From the NCBI GenBank assembly GCA_937916125.1, contig CALGGE010000111.1, positions 1 through 10,782 on the forward strand: a stretch of 10,782 bases of DNA, in the 5' to 3' direction. The notes beneath the pieces were generated by a model, which was not told the origin of the DNA, did no database searches, and saw nothing but the letters and a program-made list of their open reading frames with translations. The DNA is from an uncultured Elusimicrobia bacterium. GTDB lineage: Bacteria > Elusimicrobiota > Endomicrobiia > Endomicrobiales > Endomicrobiaceae. Shown here piece by piece: positions 7,183 to 10,782 of this stretch (positions are counted from its first letter, which is position 1; each line of letters opens with the position of its first letter). Both the position numbers and the translations under genes were made by a program.

Positions 7183-7379
7183 TTATAAAGAAGAAAAAAC
7201 TGCCGAATCCCCTTTAAACATCATGCAATGGCATTGGTATTTTAAGGATTTATCTTTTATTGCGTTTAAGCTACCGGTATTTTTTTCCGTAACCGCCTTC
7301 GACACAGATTTTGGTAAGATTATATTTGTCAGATATTTGAGAAATTATTTTTGATATATTTTTTTGAGTTTGAGGATGG
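7183..7379 (-). pseudogene. Frameshifted gene fragment upstream of the DUF3990 module
   Basis: From 7378 downward one frame reads HPQTQKNISKIISQISDKY, then NLTKICVEGGYGKKYR, and stops at 7271-7273. Shifting frame in the A7 run near 7281-7287 continues with GSLNAIKDKSLKY and on to a stop at 7183-7185. The pieces look like real protein: a segment of the form HPxxQxNI...VEGxYG...LNAIKDK, which reminds me of large uncharacterised hypothetical proteins of environmental bacteria. There is no start codon in either frame; the 5' side ends where the repeat block begins (7379). I read it as the decayed remnant of a longer gene cut by repeat expansion or deletion. The DNA between 7122 and 7182 is AT-rich and could hold the promoter of the DUF3990 module (minus-strand TATAAT at 7171-7176 and 7182-7187). 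Confidence 0.42.
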
Positions 7380-7560
7380 CAATGTACAATGAACGGCAAC
7401 GGAAACGACGAGATGCTTCGACAAGCTCAGTATGACAGAACGACAGTTGAAAAGTTGAAGAGTTGAAGAGTTTTAACGACAATAACAACTGCAATGTACA
7501 ATGTACAATGTATGATGTACAATGAACGGCAACTGCAACGACAACGACAAACGGCAATAG
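7379..7560 (+). repeat. Composite dispersed repeat block, second copy
   Basis: On the plus strand the block has GGCAATGTACAATGAACG, then GACGAGATGCTTCGACAA with GCTCAGTATGACAGAA (to 7440), then AGTTGAAAAGTTGAAGAG units (7446-7471), then TGTACAATG/TGTATGATG units (7493-7524) and AACGGCAACTGCAACGAC low complexity to 7557. It is the counterpart, in opposite orientation, of the block at 91-242. Open frames on the minus strand across it (starting VHCTSYIVH or HTELVEASRR when translated) are products of the repeat and not genes. Confidence 0.8.
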
Positions 7561-7585
7561 ACGACAAAAAATAAAAAAAAGAATG

Positions 7586-7727
7586 AAACTTAACCAATAA
7601 ATGTAAGGACACAGAAAAAACGGCTAAGTTTAAACTTAACCAATAAATGTAAGGATACAGAAAAATAAAATTAATTTAAGAATATCAATAAATGTAAGGA
7701 CTAAAAAAAACAGAAAGATTTGTTAGT
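7586..7727 (+). repeat. Three tandem units of about 46 bp, copy 1
   Basis: Units are 7586-7631 (46 bp), 7632-7677 (46 bp) and 7678-7727 (50 bp, more diverged). The core is CAATAAATGTAAGGACACAG followed by AAAAAACGGCTAAGTTT. The best-preserved unit starts AAACTTA and ends TAAGTTT, a 7-bp perfect inverted repeat. GAGACGAA follows directly at 7728-7735 and then the large hairpin. Confidence 0.82.
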
Positions 7728-7735
7728 GAGACGAA

Positions 7736-7791
7736 GAATTCCCAAGCCGCAGTGTACGTAAGTGTACACGGTACATAAGGCTTGGGAATTC
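7736..7791. repeat. Variable-stem, conserved-loop hairpin, copy 1
   Basis: The arms GAATTCCCAAGCC (7736-7748) and GGCTTGGGAATTC (7779-7791) pair perfectly over 13 bp around a 30-nt loop (7749-7778). Inside the loop GTGTAC (7752-7757) and GTACAC (7764-7769) form a 6-bp inner stem with a 6-nt apical loop. Neither side has a T-run, so it is not a standard terminator. The second copy at 9658-9713 keeps the loop but has a different stem. It lies 111 bp beyond the 3' end of the SPFH gene. Confidence 0.92.
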
Positions 7792-7794
7792 AAA

Positions 7795-7898
7795 GTTGCA
7801 ACTAAAATATTTCTGTTTTTTTGTTAGAGAATGTAGCTTAAATTCTCTTAATATTGTAGTCCAAAATTTGCTGTTTTTTCGTTATAATATGTAGCTTT
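7795..7898 (+). repeat. AT-rich tail unit of the hairpin element, duplicated in copy 1
   Basis: Two diverged versions lie in tandem: 7795-7840 (TTGCAACTAAAATATTTC..., ending ATGTAGCTTA) and 7854-7898 (TTGTAGTCCAAAATTTGC..., ending ATGTAGCTTT). The second matches 9715-9756 of copy 2 closely. The GCTGTTTTTTC core is the inverse complement of GAAAAAACAGC in the 46-bp units, so the tail and the last upstream unit can pair around the hairpin. Confidence 0.7.
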
Positions 7899-7902
7899 AT
7901 TA

Positions 7903-8814
7903 TTACTTATTTTTTTCCTTAAAAAGTTCGGCAATGCCGGCTAAAGACGCCGTCACTCCCGAAGTCTCAAGCGGTAAGAAAACTTTCGATGCTTTACCGT
8001 CAGCAATCTTGCTTAATGCTTCCATATATTTTATTGCGATAAGGTCGTTTGTAGGTCTGCCTTGATGAATAGCATTATAAACCGTATCAATCTCATATTT
8101 TTGGGCGTCGGCAACTCTCTTGATAGCTTCAGCCTGACCTTCCGCTTCCAAAATAGATTTCTGTTTTTTTGCTTCCGACTCCAAAATAACAGCCTGCTTT
8201 TCTCCCTCAGCTTTAAGTATTGCAGATTGTCTGAAACCTTCAGCTTCCAAGATATTTGCTCTTTTTTCTCTTTCGGCTTTCATCTGTTTTGACATGGATT
8301 CGGTAATATCTTTGGGGGGATCAATTTTTTGAATTTCAACTCTGGTAATTTTCACACCCCATTTATCCGTAGCTTCGTCCATAACTGCCCTTAACTGATT
8401 ATTAATTTTTTCTCTTGAAGTAAGTGTAGCGTCAAGTTCCATATCACCGATAACATTTCTTAAGTTGGTTTGTGCAAGTTTAAGTGCTGCAAGAGCAAAA
8501 TTTGCAACATTGTAAACAACTTTTACCGGATCGGTAATTTGAAAATAAATAATAGCATCTACGGTAACGGTAACATTATCTTTGGTGATAACATTTTGAG
8601 GAGCAACATCCATTACCTGCTCTCTCATATCAACTTTTCTTAATGTTTGAAATATCGGTATAATAATATTTACACCGGCACTTACGGTAGAAGAGTATTT
8701 ACCTAAAGTTTCCACCAAACCTTTCTGGTACTGCTGAACAATCTTAATACTGTTTGCAACAAAAATAAAAACTACAACCAAAGCTGCAATAAAAATACCC
8801 GGAAATATCGCCAT
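7903..8814 (-). CDS. SPFH/Band-7 (stomatin/QmcA-like) membrane protein
   Basis: The 303-aa protein has one N-terminal membrane anchor (about residues 4-22, FPGIFIAALVVVFIFVA), then an SPFH/Band-7 domain (about 24-185, with GLVETLGKYSSTVSAGVNII and ITKDNVTVTVDAIIYFQITD). A coiled-coil region (about 175-245) follows with repeats of the form ILxAEGxxQxA. The family forms large membrane-bound oligomers linked to membrane quality control and proteases such as FtsH. The C-terminal LPLETSGVTASLAGIAELF is typical of the stomatin/QmcA branch. ATG 8814 has a strong AGGAGG five bases upstream and lies 28 bp after nfeD, so the two are one operon. Length is normal, and I see no broken motif. Confidence 0.95.
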   Translation of the reverse strand: MAIFPGIFIAALVVVFIFVANSIKIVQQYQKGLVETLGKYSSTVSAGVNIIIPIFQTLRKVDMREQVMDVAPQNVITKDNVTVTVDAIIYFQITDPVKVVYNVANFALAALKLAQTNLRNVIGDMELDATLTSREKINNQLRAVMDEATDKWGVKITRVEIQKIDPPKDITESMSKQMKAEREKRANILEAEGFRQSAILKAEGEKQAVILESEAKKQKSILEAEGQAEAIKRVADAQKYEIDTVYNAIHQGRPTNDLIAIKYMEALSKIADGKASKVFLPLETSGVTASLAGIAELFKEKNK

Positions 8815-8842
8815 TTTTTCCTCCTAAAAAAATTTATAAATT

Positions 8843-9268
8843 TTATTCTGCATTTTTTACTATCAATTTTGTGCCGTCAACGGAAACAATTTCTACAGTT
8901 TGTCCTACCGAAAATGTTTGATTATCTTTTGATACTGCCAGCCAAACTTCACCTTCAACTTTAATTTTTCCCGGTGCGTTAGGCCCTATATTTTCTAAAA
9001 CCTGAGTTTTGGTCCCTATTAAAGAATCTACATTTGAACCGACATTTCTTTTCTTAAAATAAATTTTTAAAAACGGTCTTATCAAAAGTACAGACAATAC
9101 CGATACAACACAGAAAACGACAATTGCGACCTGATAATCAAAGCCTAACAAGGCAGACATCATCGCAAACAATGCTCCGACCGAAAAACATAAAAAGAAA
9201 AAAATTCCCGTCGTAATAATTTCAATACCTATAAAAACAAGAAACAAAATCAGCCAAATATACCACAT
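8843..9268 (-). CDS. nfeD: Short NfeD-family membrane protein
   Basis: This 141-aa protein has three closely packed membrane segments (about residues 3-23, 24-42 and 46-66) followed by a soluble OB-fold domain (about 80-139) with SLIGTKTQVLENIGPNAPGK and VEGEVWLAVS. It is the short form, without the ClpP-like protease domain of long NfeD, like YbbJ beside QmcA in E. coli. The family acts with an SPFH partner, and that gene is next in the operon. ATG 9268 is preceded by AAGGGGG. An extended -10 promoter lies about 33 bp upstream. Confidence 0.93.
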   Translation of the reverse strand: MWYIWLILFLVFIGIEIITTGIFFFLCFSVGALFAMMSALLGFDYQVAIVVFCVVSVLSVLLIRPFLKIYFKKRNVGSNVDSLIGTKTQVLENIGPNAPGKIKVEGEVWLAVSKDNQTFSVGQTVEIVSVDGTKLIVKNAE

Positions 9269-9301
9269 TTTTCCCCCTTATATATTACCAATACTTAGTG
9301 T

Positions 9302-9330
9302 ATTATACCATATTTTTTTAAAAATACGAA
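9302..9330 (-). promoter_or_regulatory. Extended -10 promoter for nfeD-SPFH
   Basis: The minus strand has TGGTATAAT, with the perfect -10 hexamer at 9302-9307 and an extended -10 TG. A weak -35 (TTCGTA, 9325-9330) lies 17 bp upstream. The predicted start is near 9295, giving a leader of about 27 bases that includes the AAGGGGG SD. Confidence 0.6.
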
Positions 9331-9341
9331 GCGAATTTGAA

Positions 9342-9360
9342 CAAAAAGCGAAGCTTTTTG
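9342..9360. repeat. Perfect 8-bp hairpin with GAA triloop
   Basis: CAAAAAGC-GAA-GCTTTTTG pairs over 8 bp with a 3-nt loop. The core GCGAAGC is the known extraordinarily stable DNA mini-hairpin. It lies 12 bp upstream of the -35 of the nfeD promoter. On the plus strand only G follows the T-run, and no gene there needs a terminator. Confidence 0.7.
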
Positions 9361-9361
9361 T

Positions 9362-9485
9362 GGTTGAAGAGTTGAAAATTTGCGGAGCAAATTTAGTTGA
9401 AGAGTTGAAAAGTTGAAGAGTTGAAAACGGCAATGTACAATGAACTACAGTTGAAGAGTTGAAAGGTTGAATAGTTGATAACGGC
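9362..9485 (+). repeat. GTTGAAGA octamer tract with a second triloop hairpin
   Basis: The tract consists of 8-bp units AGTTGAAG/AGTTGAAA, interrupted by a perfect hairpin AAATTTGC-GGA-GCAAATTT (9376-9394) and by CGGCAATGTACAATGAAC (9428-9445). It ends in AACGGC. A very similar tract at 10529-10613 precedes the next element copy. The minus-strand open frame across it is low-complexity and starts without an SD; it is not a gene. Confidence 0.8.
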
Positions 9486-9507
9486 AAACAAAACAAAAAG
9501 AAAAAGA

Positions 9508-9644
9508 AAATTTAGCCAATAAATGTAAGGGCACAAAAAAATAAAAATAATTTAAGAATATCAGAAAATGTAAGGATACAGAAAAAACAGCTAAGCTTAA
9601 GCTTAACCAATAAATGTAAGGACACAGAAAAAACAGCTAAGTTT
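9508..9644 (+). repeat. Three tandem units of about 46 bp, copy 2
   Basis: Units are 9508-9553 (46 bp), 9554-9598 (45 bp) and 9599-9644 (46 bp). The last starts AAGCTTAACC, has AATAAATGTAAGGACACAG at its centre and ends AGCTAAGTTT. The junction between units 2 and 3 is AAGCTTAAGCTT. GAGACGAA follows at 9645-9652. The set recurs almost unchanged 1126 bp further on (10634-10770). Confidence 0.88.
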
Positions 9645-9657
9645 GAGACGAAATGAA

Positions 9658-9713
9658 GAAACTCGCAAACGCGGTGTACATAAGTGAACACGGTACATAA
9701 GTTTGCGAGTTTC
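9658..9713. repeat. Variable-stem, conserved-loop hairpin, copy 2
   Basis: The arms GAAACTCGCAAAC (9658-9670) and GTTTGCGAGTTTC (9701-9713) pair perfectly over 13 bp around a 30-nt loop (9671-9700). The loop differs from copy 1 at only three positions, whereas the stem differs at seven positions per arm, all compensated. The inner stem here (GTGTAC at 9674-9679 with GAACAC at 9686-9691) has one mismatch. The sequence lies 142 bp beyond the 3' end of hepT. Confidence 0.92.
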
Positions 9714-9760
9714 AATATTGTAGTCCAAAATTTGCAGTTTTTTCGCTATAAATGTAATAT
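9714..9760 (+). repeat. AT-rich tail unit of the hairpin element, copy 2
   Basis: AATATTGTAGTCCAAAATTT directly follows the stem, then GCAGTTTTTTCGCTATAA. It matches the second tail unit of copy 1 (7851-7890). Its GCAGTTTTTTC can pair with GAAAAAACAGC at 9627-9637, enclosing the hairpin in a larger foldback of about 120 bp. Confidence 0.7.
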
Positions 9761-9810
9761 TATTAATCACGTAAATAAAGGAAGTCAAGATAAAATTGTC
9801 TATTATAACT

Positions 9811-9843
9811 GAAAATATTTTTAGTTTCAAGAAAAATATTTTC
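9811..9843 (-). terminator. AT-rich hairpin after hepT, weak terminator candidate
   Basis: GAAAATATTTTT (9811-9822) and AAAAATATTTTC (9832-9843) form a perfect 12-bp stem with a 9-nt loop, starting 12 bases beyond the hepT stop. It has almost no G/C and no following T-run, so efficient termination is uncertain; it could instead protect the mRNA 3' end. Confidence 0.4.
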
Positions 9844-9855
9844 AAATTAACGAAA

Positions 9856-10197
9856 TTATTTTCTTATATCACTAATTATTTTTTTTAATTCTTTATGAAT
9901 CATTGGGACGTCTTTTTTAACTGTTTGCCATAACACTTCAGTATCCGTTCCATAATAATCGTGTATCAAAACATCTCTCATTCCAGCCATTTCCTTCCAT
10001 GGCAGATGAGAATATTTTTCTCTAACAGAATTAGGTATTTTTTTTACAGCCTCACCGATTATTGATAAAGCTCTTGTAACAGCATACTGAGTTTTTGTAT
10101 CAATAAAAAACTGATTATAACTCATATTTTTTGTAAATTCTTTTATATATTTGCAAGAATCAATAATATCTTGCAAATAATCAATGTATATTCTCAT
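9856..10197 (-). CDS. hepT: HepT-like HEPN toxin (DUF86), RNase
   Basis: The 113-aa all-helical protein belongs to the HepT/DUF86 branch of HEPN domains, the toxin of the HEPN/MNT systems. The Rx4HxY ribonuclease motif is intact in RDVLIHDYYG (R74, H79, Y81). The preceding ALSIIGEAVKKIP (43-55) and WKEMAGMRDVLIH are family signatures. Its ATG overlaps the mntA stop by four bases (ATGA), so it is translated together with the antitoxin, with only a weak GTGG as SD. Y81 is the kind of tyrosine that MNT antitoxins AMPylate in characterised pairs. Intact motifs suggest an active toxin. A hairpin follows its stop. Confidence 0.94.
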   Translation of the reverse strand: MRIYIDYLQDIIDSCKYIKEFTKNMSYNQFFIDTKTQYAVTRALSIIGEAVKKIPNSVREKYSHLPWKEMAGMRDVLIHDYYGTDTEVLWQTVKKDVPMIHKELKKIISDIRK

Positions 10198-10484
10198 ACA
10201 TATACCACTTCTTTTAAAATTATTTTGCCAATATTCTTTTTAAGAGCAGACTTCATCACTAAATCTATTCTTTTGCCGGTCTCTTTACTCAGTTTATTGA
10301 CGAGTTTTAGATATTCCAAAAGCGATATTGACTTGCTAAACTCCACCAAAATATCTATATCACTATTTTTTTTCTGTTTATTTGTAGAATATGAACCAAA
10401 TAAACCTAAAGTTTTTACACCGTATTCTTTAGATAATATTTGTTTTTGCTGTCTTAAAAAGTTTAAAATCTCTTCTCTGTTCAT
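10194..10484 (-). CDS. mntA: MntA-like nucleotidyltransferase antitoxin (MNT)
   Basis: This 96-aa minimal nucleotidyltransferase neutralises HepT; characterised homologues attach AMP to a tyrosine of the toxin. The GSx10DxD catalytic motif is complete (G30, S31, D42, D44), and the third carboxylate is likely D74 in GKRIDLV. GVKTLGLFGSYS precedes it as usual. Length is typical. The start ATG 10484 has no SD. A perfect -10 hexamer ends six bases upstream, so the predicted transcript starts at or next to the A of ATG. The gene order antitoxin-toxin with a 4-bp overlap is standard for the family. Confidence 0.94.
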   Translation of the reverse strand: MNREEILNFLRQQKQILSKEYGVKTLGLFGSYSTNKQKKNSDIDILVEFSKSISLLEYLKLVNKLSKETGKRIDLVMKSALKKNIGKIILKEVVYV

Positions 10485-10490
10485 ATTTTA

Positions 10491-10519
10491 ATTATAGCAT
10501 ATTTCTAATTATTTGCCAA
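10491..10519 (-). promoter_or_regulatory. Strong promoter for mntA-hepT, predicted leaderless
   Basis: On the minus strand TTGGCA (10514-10519, 5 of 6 consensus) is followed after exactly 17 bp by TATAAT (10491-10496), with an upstream TGC forming an extended -10. The last -10 base is 10491, so a standard start point falls on about 10484, the A of the mntA ATG. Confidence 0.78.
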
Positions 10520-10528
10520 TAAAAAAAA

Positions 10529-10620
10529 CAGTTGAATAGTTGAAGAGTTGAGAACGGCAATGTACAATGAACGACAGTTGAAAAGTTGAAGAGTTGAAGA
10601 GTTGAGAACGGCAAACAAAA
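10529..10620 (+). repeat. GTTGAAGA octamer tract before element copy 3
   Basis: AGTTGAATAGTTGAAGAG leads into GAGAACGGCAATGTACAATG, then four or so further AGTTGAAR units and GAACGGCAAACAAAACAAAA. It parallels 9411-9500 with a length change of about one 8-bp unit, pointing to slippage between otherwise nearly identical repeats. Confidence 0.8.
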
Positions 10621-10633
10621 CAAAAAGAAAAAA

Positions 10634-10782
10634 AAATTTAGCCAATAAATGTAAGGGCACAAAAAAATAAAAATAATTTAAGAATATCAGAAAATGTAAG
10701 GATACAGAAAAAACAGCTAAGCTTAAGCTTAACCAATAAATGTAAGGACACAGAAAAAACAGCTAAGTTTGAGACGAAATGA
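10634..10782 (+). repeat. Tandem 46-bp units and start of hairpin element, copy 3 (cut by window end)
   Basis: Units at 10634-10770 match 9508-9644 almost base for base with a constant 1126-bp offset, and GAGACGAAATGA (10771-10782) matches 9645-9656. The window stops where the hairpin stem should begin, so a third stem sequence probably lies immediately to the right. Confidence 0.88.

Noticed and set aside
7345..7612. Open minus-strand frames over the repeat block (61-70 aa)
   Set aside because: The translations are repeats (VHCTSYIVH, HTELVEASRR), there is no SD, and the frames follow TGTACAATG and CTTCGACAAGCTCAG repeats.
7586..7727. Tandem units as a CRISPR array
   Set aside because: Units abut directly with no unique spacers, there are only three, and no cas genes are present.
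7736..7791. Large hairpin as a rho-independent terminator of the SPFH operon
   Set aside because: No T-run follows the stem in either direction, and the conserved loop is unlike terminators.
9658..9713. Hairpin as a canonical integron attC site
   Set aside because: The RYYYAAC and GTTRRRY cores are absent from the stem ends, there is no extrahelical-base pattern I can see, and no integrase is present; only the layout resembles cassettes.
9278..9845. Open minus-strand frames of 67-80 aa across the octamer tract and 46-bp units
   Set aside because: Low-complexity or repeated text (FNSSTV, LSCFFCILTF) with no SD; they arise from the tandem units.

Overview
This is bacterial chromosome of low GC content, with every convincing gene on the minus strand. 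The right-hand two thirds of the intergenic DNA is unusually rich in dispersed repeats. The sequence does not fix the taxon. The proteins are ordinary bacterial core proteins, and a gut- or Elusimicrobiota-like anaerobe is only a low-confidence guess.

Region 1 (about 90-6010) is a macromolecular-synthesis operon read right to left: HIT-family hydrolase, rpsU (bS21), NIF3/DUF34 protein, dnaG, rpoD, smpB. It links translation, replication priming and transcription initiation, like the classical rpsU-dnaG-rpoD operon, but with a NIF3 gene between rpsU and dnaG. A 15-bp imperfect hairpin follows rpsU and could set the ratio of bS21 to the downstream products. A TTGCAT-17-TATAAT promoter candidate lies upstream of the HIT gene. 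The last codons and stop of smpB lie inside a dispersed repeat block (91-242).

Region 2 (6185-7121) is a tight three-gene accessory module: a DUF3990-type protein (predicted ADP-ribosyltransferase fold, TTG start), an unrecognised 79-aa protein and a DUF3791-type 66-aa protein. It may be toxin-antitoxin-like. Upstream (7183-7379) is a frameshifted gene fragment cut off exactly where a repeat block begins.

Region 3 (7379-10782) has a repeating, cassette-like layout. Each period has, on the plus strand: low-complexity GTTGAAGA/TGTACAATG tracts; three tandem units of about 46 bp; GAGACGAA; a hairpin with a 13-bp perfect stem and 30-nt loop; an AT-rich tail; then a minus-strand operon whose 3' end faces the hairpin. 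The first complete period carries an SPFH/Band-7 protein with its NfeD partner (membrane proteostasis). The second carries the HepT-MntA (HEPN/MNT) toxin-antitoxin pair, read from a strong promoter that predicts a leaderless mRNA. A third copy is cut by the window end.

The best candidate for an undescribed system is the hairpin element. Its two complete copies differ at 7 of 13 stem positions, every difference being compensated on the other arm, but at only 3 of 30 loop positions. This implies selection on folded RNA or single-stranded DNA, and with the cassette layout it suggests a recombination or transposition site or a structured 3' RNA element. No recombinase is visible in the window.
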